DNA from: Achromobacter marplatensis
GTDB taxonomy: Bacteria; Pseudomonadota; Gammaproteobacteria; Burkholderiales; Burkholderiaceae_B
NCBI RefSeq assembly: GCF_002209535.1
Contig: NZ_NJIG01000006.1
Span: 310,001 to 374,000 of the forward strand
Reading direction: 5' to 3'
DNA length: 64,000 nt
Shown here: one piece after another, positions 24,856-33,337 of the stretch
How positions within the stretch are numbered: position 1 is the first letter of the stretch
Layout of the letters: each line of letters opens with the position of its first letter
Notes under the pieces: generated by a model
Databases searched by the model: none
What the model saw: the letters and a program-made list of their open reading frames with translations, nothing else
What the model was told of the DNA's origin: nothing
Translations under genes and position numbers: made by a program

Positions 24856-25680
24856 ATGAATACCGAAAAAATCTGGTTGGTGACGGGTGCGTCGACGGGC
24901 CTGGGCCTGGTTCTGGTGAAGATGCTGCTGGACCGGGGTCACAAGGTGGCGGCGACGGCCCGGGATGGCGATGCATTGCTGGAAGCCGTAGGGGCCAAGC
25001 TGGAAGGGCAGTTCCTGCCCTTGTCGGTGGATCTGGCCGATGAGCGCAACGTGCGCCGTGCGGTGGACGCCACGATGGCCGCGTTCGGCGGCGTGGATGT
25101 GGTGGTGAACAACGCGGGCGACGCGTTGCAGGGATCGTTGGACAGCCTGTCCGACGATGCCTTGCGCGGCACGTTCGATATCAACGTGTTCGGCATGCTG
25201 AACGTCATCCGCGCGGTGCTGCCGCGCATGCGCACGCAGCGCAGCGGGCACGTGTTCAATATCTCGTCGATCCTGGGCTTTGACGGCGGTTACGCGCAAT
25301 GGGGCGCCTACAGCGCCGCCAAGTTCGCGGTCAGTGGTTTGACCGAGGCGTTGGCGGCCGAGGCGTCGGCATGGGGCGTGCGTGTGTCGCTGGTGTACCC
25401 GGGCGCAATGCGCGCGGGATCCCACCCGGATCGCGGTGATGCGCCCGAAATGGCGGCGCGCGATCCCTTGCGGCAAGAGCTGGGCGGCGATCCCGTCAAG
25501 GCGGCCCAGGCCTTGATCAGCGCGGCGCAGGCGCAGTACGCGCCGCTGCATCTGTTCCTGGGCCGGGATGCCTTCGACCAGGCGCGCGGCAAGATCCAGT
25601 CGGTGCAGCAGGAACTGGCGCGCTGGCGCGAGATGTCGGTGTCGATCGGTTTTGTCGACGAGCGGCGTCTGGCGGCGTGA
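24856..25680 (+). CDS. SDR-family oxidoreductase
   Basis: 274-residue classical SDR. TGASTGLG (residues 10-17) binds the nucleotide, NNAG is present, and Ser in NISSILG with Tyr/Lys in YSAAK gives a complete active site. The length and C-terminal tail (residues 240-274) match the long single-domain SDRs related to retinol/steroid dehydrogenases. AGGGA lies upstream of the ATG. The substrate is unknown. Confidence 0.9.
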   Translation: MNTEKIWLVTGASTGLGLVLVKMLLDRGHKVAATARDGDALLEAVGAKLEGQFLPLSVDLADERNVRRAVDATMAAFGGVDVVVNNAGDALQGSLDSLSDDALRGTFDINVFGMLNVIRAVLPRMRTQRSGHVFNISSILGFDGGYAQWGAYSAAKFAVSGLTEALAAEASAWGVRVSLVYPGAMRAGSHPDRGDAPEMAARDPLRQELGGDPVKAAQALISAAQAQYAPLHLFLGRDAFDQARGKIQSVQQELARWREMSVSIGFVDERRLAA

Positions 25681-25704
25681 CCTGCCAAGGGGGCTGGACC
25701 GCGC

Positions 25705-26487
25705 TCAGGCGGTCCAGCCTTGCACGACCTGGTACGCGCCCAGCAACGCCAGGCTGATCATGAAGCACAGCTTGAACGTGCGCGCGGAAAGGCGGTTGCG
25801 CAGCCATTGGCCCAGCGCCATGCCGATCAGCGCGGGCAGCAGCATCAGCACGGATGCCCCGGCCGTGCCGGAACTGTAGCCGCCGTTTAACGCAAGGCCT
25901 GCCGCCAGGGCCACCGTCGACACCGTAAATGAAATGCCCATGGCCTGGATCAGGCCATCCTTGCCCAGATTCAGCGCTTGCAGGTAGGGCACGGCCGGGA
26001 TCACGAACACGCCTGTCGCCGCGGTGATCACGCCGGTGACGACGCCGACCACCGCGCCCAACATCTGTTCGTGCCTGCGCGGCACGCTGGGCGGCGAGCC
26101 GAACAGGCCCCAGGCCGCATAGGCGATCAGCGCCAAGCCCAGGCAGACGCTCGCCCAATGACCGCTGGGCGCGCCCAGCCACAGTGCGCCTGCGATCGTG
26201 CCGACGCAGACGCCCACTTGCAGGGCGCCGATCCGCCGCAGCGTCAAAAAGAGCGTGGGCCAGGGCCGCGCCTGCCAAAGATTGGTGATGAGCGAGGGCA
26301 CGATCAACAACGCGGCGGCTTGCGCCGGCGCCATGACCAGGGCCAGCATCGCCATGGAAATGGTGGGCAGGCCCAGGCCCACCACGCCTTTGACGACGCC
26401 GGCCAGGACGAACACGGCGACCGTCACGGCAAGCAGCGCCGGCGTGCCGCCGGGGAACAGGTCCAGCGGGTTCACAGGCGCTCGCAT
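25705..26487 (-). CDS. TSUP/TauE-SafE family membrane transporter
   Basis: 260-residue integral membrane protein with about eight hydrophobic helices. The two TSUP repeats are seen as FVLAGVVKGVVGLGLPTISMAML in the N half and GVVTGVITAATGVFVIPAVPYL in the C half. The family exports sulfite, sulfoacetate or similar anions. The gene overlaps the preceding Sel1-like gene: from ATG 26487 by 16 bases, or by GTGA if GTG 26475 is the start. Substrate unknown. Confidence 0.87.
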   Translation of the reverse strand: MRAPVNPLDLFPGGTPALLAVTVAVFVLAGVVKGVVGLGLPTISMAMLALVMAPAQAAALLIVPSLITNLWQARPWPTLFLTLRRIGALQVGVCVGTIAGALWLGAPSGHWASVCLGLALIAYAAWGLFGSPPSVPRRHEQMLGAVVGVVTGVITAATGVFVIPAVPYLQALNLGKDGLIQAMGISFTVSTVALAAGLALNGGYSSGTAGASVLMLLPALIGMALGQWLRNRLSARTFKLCFMISLALLGAYQVVQGWTA

Positions 26488-26888
26488 TGGGAAAGCTGGG
26501 CGGGCCGGGGCCGGCTGAAGAGCGCGTAGGCCACATCCCCGGCGCCCGGGCCCTCCTGGCGCGCCGCGCGCAACAACCATTGCCGGGCTTCGCACAGATC
26601 GGTAGGCATGGCCGGGCCATACAAGGCGGGTCCCCCGATCAACGCCACGCCCAGCAGCCGTTGCGCGGGGGCGTGGCCGTCGTGCGCGGCGGCACGCAGC
26701 CATGCCAGCATGGCAGGCACGTCGCCTTCGGTCTGGGCTTCCAGCGCCAAGGCGTATTTCTGCGCGGGCGTGGTGTAGTCGCTAAGGCCAGGCTGGGCTA
26801 TGGCGCTGCCTGAGGTTTGCAAGACCAGGCACAGCAGTGCCAGCTTTGGCCATTGCGCACGGCGGGCACATGGATTCAGGGGTTTCAT
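26472..26888 (-). CDS. exported Sel1-repeat-like protein
   Basis: 138-residue protein with a signal peptide (residues ~1-28, ending SAIAQP). The mature part contains Sel1/TPR-type helices: PAMLAWLRAAAHDGHAPAQRLLGVAL and EARQWLLRAARQ. Sel1 repeats usually mediate protein contacts in the periplasm. The start MKPLNPC was chosen because the longer frame adds 30 residues before a complete signal peptide. It overlaps the TSUP gene and is probably co-transcribed with it. Confidence 0.75.
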   Translation of the reverse strand: MKPLNPCARRAQWPKLALLCLVLQTSGSAIAQPGLSDYTTPAQKYALALEAQTEGDVPAMLAWLRAAAHDGHAPAQRLLGVALIGGPALYGPAMPTDLCEARQWLLRAARQEGPGAGDVAYALFSRPRPAQLSQCERL

Positions 26889-27024
26889 GATCGGATTCCG
26901 GAGAGTTGTCAGGGGAGCCCGGGGGGCATGCCTTATTCTGCGCCGCCAATCCCTCGAGCCGGTATCGGGAAGTGGCATACCCTGCCTATGGTCTGGCCTG
27001 AGGCACGCGTGCTACGCTGGCCGG

Positions 27025-27990
27025 ATGCGATTCGACCTGACCGACCTTCGGCTTTTCCTGAACGTGCAGGAAACCGGCTCCATCACGGCGGGCGCCAAGC
27101 GTTCGCACATGACGCTGGCTTCCGCCAGCGAACGCATCCGCGGCATGGAAGACACCTTGGGGGTGCCCTTGCTGCTGCGCGAACATCGCGGCGTGGAACC
27201 CACGCCGGCGGGCCGGACGCTAGCGCATCATGCGCGCGTGGTCCTGGCCCAGATGGATCGCATGCGCGGCGAGCTTGACCACTATGGTCATGGGCTGAAG
27301 GGGCACGTGCGTGTGCTGTGCAACACCACGGCGCTTAGCGAATACCTGCCGTCCGTGCTGGGCGATTTCCTGAAGGACCATCCCCGCGTATCGGTGGACC
27401 TGGAGGAAAGGCTCAGCCACGAGATCGCCGATGCGCTGCGCGCGGGCACCTGCGATATCGGCGTGCTGGCGGATTCGACGGACCTGCATGGCCTGCATAC
27501 GCTTACCTTCCGCCATGATCCGCTGACGCTGATCGTGCCGCGCGGCCATGCGCTGGCCGGCCGTCCGGCCGTCATGCTGGCCGAGGTGGCGGACGAGGAG
27601 TTCGTGGGCCTGGTGGAAGGCAGCGCCTTGCAGGAGCACATCGCGCACCATGCGCGGCGCGGCGGAAAAGCGCTGTCGTACCGCGTGCGCTTGCGCAGCT
27701 TCGACGCGGTATGCCGGATGGTGGGGCAGGGCGTGGGCATCGCCATCGTGCCGCGCGTGGCCGCGGTGCGCTACGGCCGCGCCGCGGGCGTCGCGCGCGT
27801 TGCGCTGGCCGATGACTGGGCCACGCGCGACCTGGTGCTGTGCGTGCGCGACGCCTTGCCGGCCTACGCCGCCGAACTGGTCGCGTACGCGCTGCGCGAC
27901 GCGCCCCGCACTACGGACGCGCCAGCGGCTGAGGTCTGCGCAGATGGCCCCGGTCGAACCAGGACCCCGACGCGACCGCGCTCAGGATGA
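27025..27990 (+). CDS. LysR-family transcription regulator
   Basis: 321-residue LysR protein. The DNA-binding domain begins at once (MRFDLTDLRLFLNVQETGSITAGAKRSH), with the recognition helix in SHMTLASASERIRGMED. The effector domain contains VRVLCNTTALSEYLPS and VCRMVGQGVGIAIVPR. The last ~30 residues are Pro/Arg/Thr-rich and overlap the convergent MATE gene by 80 bases, so the tail may be dispensable. The likely target is not obvious. Confidence 0.9.
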   Translation: MRFDLTDLRLFLNVQETGSITAGAKRSHMTLASASERIRGMEDTLGVPLLLREHRGVEPTPAGRTLAHHARVVLAQMDRMRGELDHYGHGLKGHVRVLCNTTALSEYLPSVLGDFLKDHPRVSVDLEERLSHEIADALRAGTCDIGVLADSTDLHGLHTLTFRHDPLTLIVPRGHALAGRPAVMLAEVADEEFVGLVEGSALQEHIAHHARRGGKALSYRVRLRSFDAVCRMVGQGVGIAIVPRVAAVRYGRAAGVARVALADDWATRDLVLCVRDALPAYAAELVAYALRDAPRTTDAPAAEVCADGPGRTRTPTRPRSG

Positions 27991-29314
27991 TCAGGCCGTA
28001 CAGGCACATCGCCACGGCGGCCGTCAGGAAAAACAGGGTCAGTGAACCGGTCAGGTGCAGGACGACACCACCCGCGCCCACAGCCACCAGCAGGCGCAGG
28101 CAGCCGGCGATCAGCGGCCACTTCAGCCGGCCCGCGCCTTGCGAGGCGAAGTACATCGAGAACCCCAGGGCAAAGAACCCGTAGACCGGACCGACCATGC
28201 GCAAATAGTCCGAGCCGGCCTGCAGCATGTGGTCTTCGGCGCCGAAGAGGCGCAGCCAGGCCTCGGGAAAGCATGCCGCGGCCAGTCCGATGCCTTCGGC
28301 CAGCACGAAGGCCATCGCGCCGCCGGTCAGGGCGATCCGCATGGCGCGTTCAGGCTGCCCCGCGCCGATGTTGGACGCCACCATCGCGACCATGGGGGCG
28401 CCCAGCCCGAAGGCGATCGGAATCAGCAGATACTCCAGCCGCACGGCGATGCCGTAGCCGGCCACGGCGGCGGTGCCGGCATACGCGCCGACCAGCGCCG
28501 CCGTCAGCGCCACCAGCGCGTTGGTCAGCAAGGGGTTCAGCGTGGCCAGCGCGCCCACGCTGAGGATGCTGCGCATCAGGTTCAGATGCAGCCGGCTGGC
28601 GACCAGCCGCGCAGGGTTGCGCCCGCTGGCGCAATAGGCGCCCAGGATCAGCGCGCCCACGCCGTAATAGATAACGAGCGCCCAGCCGCCGCCTGCCACG
28701 CCCAGCGCGGGGAACGGCCCCCATCCGAAGATCAGGCACGGCGACAAGGGGATCAGCAGCAAGGCGCCGCCGCAGATCACGGCGCCCGGCACCAGCATGT
28801 TGCCGGTGCCCCGGATGACGCTGGCGAAGGCGTTCATCAGCCACATCAGGACGATGCCGCCGAAGATGACGTTGGAGTAGGCCAGGGCGGCCTCCAGCGC
28901 TTCGCCTTCGGCGCCCAGCGCGCGATACAGCTGCGGTCCGAAGGCCAGCAGCAGCACGCAGAAGAGCAGCCCCAGCAGCGCATTCAGCACGACGGCATGC
29001 AATACCAACTGATCGGCCTCTTGCTGGCGGCCCCCGCCCAACGCGCGCGCCACGGCGGCGGAGATGCCGCCGCCCATCGCGCCCTGGGACATATTGCCCA
29101 TCAGGAACAGCACGGGCACCACCAGCGCCACGCCCGCCAGCACCGAGGTGCCCAGCCGCGCCAGGAACCAGGTCTCGATCAGGCCGGTGGCCGACTGCGC
29201 CGACATCATCAGGATATTGGGCCAGGCCAGGCGTGCCAGCGTGGGGGCGATGGGCGCCTCAAGCATGGCCTGCAAGCGCGCATTGGCGGGGCGTGGCGGA
29301 GGTGTCGCTGACAT
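27911..29314 (-). CDS. MATE-family efflux transporter
   Basis: 467-residue membrane protein with about 12 transmembrane helices in two homologous halves, typical of NorM/MATE cation-coupled multidrug exporters. Family features are LARLAWPNILMMSAQSATGLIETWF at the N terminus and VIRGTGNMLVPG and FFALGFSMYFASQGAGR later. The start MSATPPP was chosen over an in-frame ATG 48 nt upstream that lies in the probable operator. It is divergent from a MarR gene, the usual repressor pairing for such exporters. Confidence 0.92.
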   Translation of the reverse strand: MSATPPPRPANARLQAMLEAPIAPTLARLAWPNILMMSAQSATGLIETWFLARLGTSVLAGVALVVPVLFLMGNMSQGAMGGGISAAVARALGGGRQQEADQLVLHAVVLNALLGLLFCVLLLAFGPQLYRALGAEGEALEAALAYSNVIFGGIVLMWLMNAFASVIRGTGNMLVPGAVICGGALLLIPLSPCLIFGWGPFPALGVAGGGWALVIYYGVGALILGAYCASGRNPARLVASRLHLNLMRSILSVGALATLNPLLTNALVALTAALVGAYAGTAAVAGYGIAVRLEYLLIPIAFGLGAPMVAMVASNIGAGQPERAMRIALTGGAMAFVLAEGIGLAAACFPEAWLRLFGAEDHMLQAGSDYLRMVGPVYGFFALGFSMYFASQGAGRLKWPLIAGCLRLLVAVGAGGVVLHLTGSLTLFFLTAAVAMCLYGLIILSAVASGSWFDRGHLRRPQPLARP

Positions 29315-29338
29315 GGAGGTTGGCCGGAACAGGATGCG

Positions 29339-29359
29339 GTAAAATTTACGTGCATATGC
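29339..29359. promoter_or_regulatory. adjacent short palindromes, candidate MarR operator
   Basis: GTAAAATTTAC (29339-29349, perfect arms around one centre base) is followed by GCATATGC (29352-29359, perfect). Both lie between the divergent MATE and MarR genes, in an AT-rich patch suitable for the promoter. The exact MarR contact is not known. Confidence 0.45.
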
Positions 29360-29447
29360 CAATACCTGTCAAGATTGGGCTGGACGCGAGCCTGGCCCGG
29401 CAGTAGCGTAATGGCCTTGCCCTTCCCAACTTGCCGTCCCCGCCGCC

Positions 29448-29924
29448 ATGTCCGCCGCCGATTCTTCCGTCCCCGCCATCGTTCCGGATCCCCTGGTTTG
29501 CAACGGCGCCGCGCTGCGCAAAGCGACCCGGCGCGTGTCGCAGTTGTATGACACGGTGCTGGCGCCCTGCGGCCTGAAAGTCTCGCAGCATTCCATCCTG
29601 ATCCATATCGCGCGCGCCGGCACGCCGTCGATGACTGACTTGGCGCGCGCCATGGTGTTGGACCGTTCCGCGCTGGCGCACAACCTGAAACCACTGGAAC
29701 GGGACGGCTACGTGCAGATGGCGCGCGACGAACGCGATGGCCGCAGCCGCCGCGTGGCGCTGACGGACGCGGGCCGCGCCAAGCTGGCGGAATCCAAACG
29801 CCTGTGGAAAGACGCGCAGAACCGGTTCGAAGCTGCCTATGGCGCAGAACGCGCGGCCGCCTTGCGGCATGCGCTGGCCGATATCTTTTCCGACGAATTC
29901 GCGCTGGCGTTCAGTCGCGGTTAA
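29448..29924 (+). CDS. MarR-family regulator
   Basis: 158-residue winged-helix regulator. The DNA-binding part runs SQHSILIHIARAGTPSMTDLARAMVLDRSALAHNLKPLERDGYV and the wing is RDERDGRSRRVALTDAGR. These bind small aromatic or oxidant ligands and repress an adjacent efflux gene. It is divergent from the MATE transporter, its probable target. Its stop overlaps the convergent DMT gene by 4 bases. Confidence 0.91.
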   Translation: MSAADSSVPAIVPDPLVCNGAALRKATRRVSQLYDTVLAPCGLKVSQHSILIHIARAGTPSMTDLARAMVLDRSALAHNLKPLERDGYVQMARDERDGRSRRVALTDAGRAKLAESKRLWKDAQNRFEAAYGAERAAALRHALADIFSDEFALAFSRG

Positions 29925-30832
29925 CGGCCCGTGGGCGTGGCCAAGGACCGCCTGAGGCCTGTCCATCCCAAGAGCGCCACGGCGCCCAGCACGCAAGCCA
30001 TCCCCGCAATCTGCGCACCCGTCAGGGATTCGCCCAGCAGGCCAGCCGCCAGTGCGACGGCTGATGCCGGGGCCAACGCGGTGAAGAGCGCAGCTTCGGA
30101 CCCATCGACGCGCGCGGCGCCGGCATACCAGAGCAGGAAGCCGCCCACGGTGGGCACCACCGCGTAATAAGCGACCGCCACCAACGCATCGCCGGACACG
30201 CTGATCTGCCAGGGCGATTCGGCCACGCTCGCCAGCGCAGAAAAGGCCAGCCCGAAGCCCGTCATGACGGTGGATAGCGCAAGCGGCGGCACGGGCACGC
30301 GCAGCCGCTTGTTGAGCAGGATGAACAGCCCTTCGCACAGGACCGCGCCCAGGATCAGCGCATTGCCGATCCACGAGGGCGCGCCGCTGGCGTCAGCGCC
30401 ATGGCGCGTCATCAGCCAGACGCCGAAGCCCGCGGCGGCGATGGCGGCCAGCATGGCCTTGCCCGGGCGTTCGCCCAACAGCACGATTGCAATGGCCGCG
30501 GTGACGAGCGGCAGGGTCCCCAGAATGACGCCGCCGTCCACCGCGGACGTGCGCTGCAGCCCGGCGATCAATAACGTGGTGTAGCCCACGCTGCCGGCGA
30601 TGGCCTGCGCCGCCAACAAAGCCCAGTCGCGCCGCCCCAGGCGCGGCAGGCGCGCGCCGGTCGCGGCCATCAGTAGTGCAAAGCAAGGAAGCGCGATGGC
30701 GAACCGCAGCGCCGTCGCGGTGAAGGGCGGCAGCCCGGTTCCGATGATCTTGCTGGCCACGACCGTGCTGCCTACCAGCACCATGGCCGCCGCCAGGTAG
30801 CAATACCCCTGCATCTTTCCGCTCATGTCCAT
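29921..30832 (-). CDS. DMT-superfamily EamA-type transporter
   Basis: 303-residue membrane protein with about ten helices and two EamA repeats (first half begins YCYLAAAMVLVGSTVVASKIIG; second begins PSWIGNALILGAVLCEGLFILL). EamA proteins export amino acids or other small metabolites. No tight operon partner exists; the AraC gene downstream on the same strand as upstream neighbour starts 90 bases away. Confidence 0.9.
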   Translation of the reverse strand: MDMSGKMQGYCYLAAAMVLVGSTVVASKIIGTGLPPFTATALRFAIALPCFALLMAATGARLPRLGRRDWALLAAQAIAGSVGYTTLLIAGLQRTSAVDGGVILGTLPLVTAAIAIVLLGERPGKAMLAAIAAAGFGVWLMTRHGADASGAPSWIGNALILGAVLCEGLFILLNKRLRVPVPPLALSTVMTGFGLAFSALASVAESPWQISVSGDALVAVAYYAVVPTVGGFLLWYAGAARVDGSEAALFTALAPASAVALAAGLLGESLTGAQIAGMACVLGAVALLGWTGLRRSLATPTGR

Positions 30833-30922
30833 TTACTGCGTATGAAGAAAGGCGCAGCGTAGGGCGCGGGTGGGCCGCCGGTCTTGAACGAAATTGCAGG
30901 GCGGGAAAGGAAGGGAGGCGGG

Positions 30923-31726
30923 TCAGCGCGCCGCCAGCGCGTACCGCCGGGGCGATACGCCGTAGGTGCGGACGAAGAGGCGGGTCATGTGGCTCTGGTC
31001 GGCAAAGCCGCCCGCCGCGGCCGCGTCCGCCAGCGGTTTGCCTTCGCGGATCAGCCGGCGCGCGAGCAGCAGGCGGCGTTGCATCTGATAGGCGTGGGGC
31101 GTCAAACCCGTGGCGCCTGCAAAGGCGCGCAGCACTTGGTAGCGGCTCAGGCCGCTGACCGCTGCCAGGTCGGCCAGCGACAGCGCGGCGGCAGGGTCGT
31201 CGTCGATCAGGGCGCGGGCGTGGCGTATCGCGGCAGGGATCGCGCGGGAGGGCGCCTGCGGCGCATAGGGGCTGTGCGCGGCGGCCACGATGCGCAATAG
31301 CAGGGTGTCGCACGCCAACGCGTCGGGCGCCTTGTCCGTGACGTGGGCATAAAGCGCCAGCACGTCGCGCGCCAGGCCTGGCTTGTCCTGCGCGGGATGT
31401 TCGAATTCGTAGCGGTGTCCGTCAGCGACCAGCTCGGCCGCGTTGCGCGCAATCACGCCAGGGTCCAGATACAGCATCTGCCAGGCGCGCATGCCGTCGC
31501 CGATGGGGGCGCCGTCATGGACTTCGCCCGGATTGACGGTAATGACGTGGCCGGGGCCGGCCTCTACCCGGCCGCGTCCGCTATGCGAGACCTGCGCGCC
31601 CGCGCGGATCACGCCGATGCCGAACTGGTCATGCGTGTGGCGCGAAAAGGCGTGCCCGCTGCACGCAGCCACGGCCTGCACGCCGGGGAGCGCGCTGCGC
31701 GGCATGATGAATTGGCCTGGCTGCAT
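30923..31726 (-). CDS. AraC-family transcription regulator
   Basis: 267-residue regulator. The N-terminal cupin-type ligand domain shows HTHDQFGIGVI and HVITVNPGEVHDG. The two C-terminal helix-turn-helix units are LADLAAVSGLSRYQVLRAFAGATGLTP and ADAAAAGGFADQSHMTRLFVRTYGVSP. It lies directly upstream of the DMT transporter gene on the same strand and AraC/EamA pairs of this kind are common, so it probably controls that exporter. Confidence 0.91.
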   Translation of the reverse strand: MQPGQFIMPRSALPGVQAVAACSGHAFSRHTHDQFGIGVIRAGAQVSHSGRGRVEAGPGHVITVNPGEVHDGAPIGDGMRAWQMLYLDPGVIARNAAELVADGHRYEFEHPAQDKPGLARDVLALYAHVTDKAPDALACDTLLLRIVAAAHSPYAPQAPSRAIPAAIRHARALIDDDPAAALSLADLAAVSGLSRYQVLRAFAGATGLTPHAYQMQRRLLLARRLIREGKPLADAAAAGGFADQSHMTRLFVRTYGVSPRRYALAAR

Positions 31727-31747
31727 CAGCGGGCCGATCGCAAGGGC

Positions 31748-32086
31748 TTAGCCCTTGTATTCCTTCATGACCTGCTGGATGAACTCGGCGCGGCTGATTT
31801 TGCCGTCCTTGTTGGTGTCCATGGCGGCGAAGTGTTCCGCGGTCAGATCCTTCGGCAACTCGCTCTTGCTCAGGTAACCGTCGCCATTGGTGTCCAGCTT
31901 GGCGAACGATTCTTCCATGAAGGCCTGATATTCGCTTTGGCTGACGACGCCGTTCTTGTCGGTATCCAAACGCTGCATCTGCGCGGGCGACAGGCGGATA
32001 TTGCCCTGGGAAGACTGTGCCGCGGCGAAGGGCGCCGCGAGAGCCAGCGCCGTGAGTGCGGCGCTCAAGGTAAGCATCTTCTTCAT
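31748..32086 (-). CDS. exported EF-hand calcium-binding protein
   Basis: 112-residue protein with a signal peptide (residues 1-23). Three canonical EF-hand loops follow at residues 41-52 (DTDKNGVVSQSE), 65-76 (DTNGDGYLSKSE) and 90-101 (DTNKDGKISRAE), each with acidic residues at positions 1, 3, 5 and 12. It should bind calcium in the periplasm. The start MKKML has AAGGGA about 9 nt upstream; two further in-frame ATGs lie before it and are less well placed. Function beyond calcium binding is unknown. Confidence 0.85.
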   Translation of the reverse strand: MKKMLTLSAALTALALAAPFAAAQSSQGNIRLSPAQMQRLDTDKNGVVSQSEYQAFMEESFAKLDTNGDGYLSKSELPKDLTAEHFAAMDTNKDGKISRAEFIQQVMKEYKG

Positions 32087-32188
32087 GTCTTTCATTCCCT
32101 TGCCGGCCAAGGCCGTGATGATTGCAGCGTAGCCGAAAACCCCTCAACGCGCTGCAACGGAATGCCTGGCTGCCTTTTCCCCGTAGGC

Positions 32189-32680
32189 CTATTGCAGCCC
32201 GTTCCAGCGCGCCACCGAGGGCTCGGCCGCCGCCCACTTCCATTGCCCGCCGGGTTGCCGGCAGATCGTGCTGGTGTAGGCGGGGGCGGGCGCGTCGTCC
32301 TGCTCCACGGTGAACAGCACCTCGCGGCAGCGCGCCAGGGGGGTATCGATATCGCGTACCACCTGGATGCCGCCGCGTTCGTTGCCGACGGGCAACGCGT
32401 GGCGGATCTGCCATTGCCGCACCTGGCCGATGGGCAATTCGCCTGCCGCGTTGGCCATGACGTTCTGCTGGTCGTTCTTCCATTCGCGCAGCACGTATTT
32501 CACGGTGGCGTCGACCGCGGCCTGCACCGTGACGCCGATGGCGTAACCGGCCACCGGATTTGCCGTGGCCGCGCCGCTGACGGTACCGACCACGGCGCCC
32601 GTCGCCCCGCCGATGGAGGAGCTTTGGCAGCCGCTCAGGCCCAGGGCCGCCGCCAGCGCCAGCAGGCATGCGCGGCGCAT
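32189..32680 (-). CDS. lipoprotein, second of a related tandem pair
   Basis: 163-residue lipoprotein (lipobox LSGC, Cys at residue 18). A Gly/Ala-rich segment follows (SIGGATGAVVGTVSG) that could insert in or contact a membrane. The C-terminal half shares a pattern with the upstream gene: a Cys-containing strand (CREVLFTVEQ), CRQPGGQWKWAAAEPSVARWNGLQ-type ending. The ATG overlaps the upstream TGA (TGATG). I do not recognise a named family. Confidence 0.75.
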   Translation of the reverse strand: MRRACLLALAAALGLSGCQSSSIGGATGAVVGTVSGAATANPVAGYAIGVTVQAAVDATVKYVLREWKNDQQNVMANAAGELPIGQVRQWQIRHALPVGNERGGIQVVRDIDTPLARCREVLFTVEQDDAPAPAYTSTICRQPGGQWKWAAAEPSVARWNGLQ

Positions 32681-33228
32681 CACTGCAACGATCCCCAGCG
32701 CGCGGTGGCCGGTTCGGCATTCGCCCAGCGCCAATGCGCGCCGTCGCGGCAGACCGTCGTGACGAAGAATTCGCGCAGCGGTTCGTCGCCGGCCTTGCTG
32801 GCGGGCGTATCGATCGAGAAGACCACTTCTTTGCATTCCAGGCCCGCGCCACCGAAGGCGCGGCTGACGGCGACCTGCCCTTGGGCGTCGCTTTCGATGG
32901 GCAGCTGGTGCTTCACGCGCCACGGCGCCACGGAGCCCACGTCGAGCGGTCCGGCAGCGGTGGCAATGGCGTCTTGTTCTTCGCCCCGGGTCTTGCGCTG
33001 GGCATAGGCCAGCGCGGCCTTGGCGCCGGCCTGCACGCCCAGGCCGATGCCGGTGGCGACGGTGGCGTTGTCGGTGACTTTGTTGGCGATGGCGGTGCCG
33101 GCGATACCGGCCGCGGCGCCGGTGCCTTCGCTAAGCAGCGAGCTGCAGCCGGACAACATGGCCAGCGCCGCAAGGGCAATCAGGGCAAGCGCGCGGCGGC
33201 TCGCGTGGGGTGGCGAGATGGTGAACAA
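32680..33228 (-). CDS. lipoprotein, first of a related tandem pair
   Basis: 182-residue lipoprotein. The start is TTG 33228 because a perfect AGGAGG lies 9 nt upstream and no ATG or GTG gives a complete signal peptide; an ATG just before the lipobox would leave only three residues. The lipobox is LSGC at about residue 27. A Gly/Ala segment (GTGAAAGIAGTAIAN) and a C-terminal part (CKEVVFSID, CRDGAHWRWANAEPATARW) parallel the next gene, so the pair arose by duplication. Function unknown; surface-antigen-like. Confidence 0.75.
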   Translation of the reverse strand: MFTISPPHASRRALALIALAALAMLSGCSSLLSEGTGAAAGIAGTAIANKVTDNATVATGIGLGVQAGAKAALAYAQRKTRGEEQDAIATAAGPLDVGSVAPWRVKHQLPIESDAQGQVAVSRAFGGAGLECKEVVFSIDTPASKAGDEPLREFFVTTVCRDGAHWRWANAEPATARWGSLQ

Positions 33229-33237
33229 ACGGCGTGC

Positions 33238-33243
33238 CCTCCT
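33238..33243 (-). promoter_or_regulatory. ribosome binding site deciding a TTG start
   Basis: AGGAGG on the minus strand, 9 nt before TTG 33228. It is the strongest such site in the region and fixes the start of the first tandem lipoprotein. Confidence 0.65.
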
Positions 33244-33337
33244 GCGTGTTGCTTGGCGCCGCAAGTATAGGAGGCGCGGCCACGGCGCGGGCGCGGCCTT
33301 TACATTTCTTGGCATTCCGACGCACGCGCGGCAAGGT

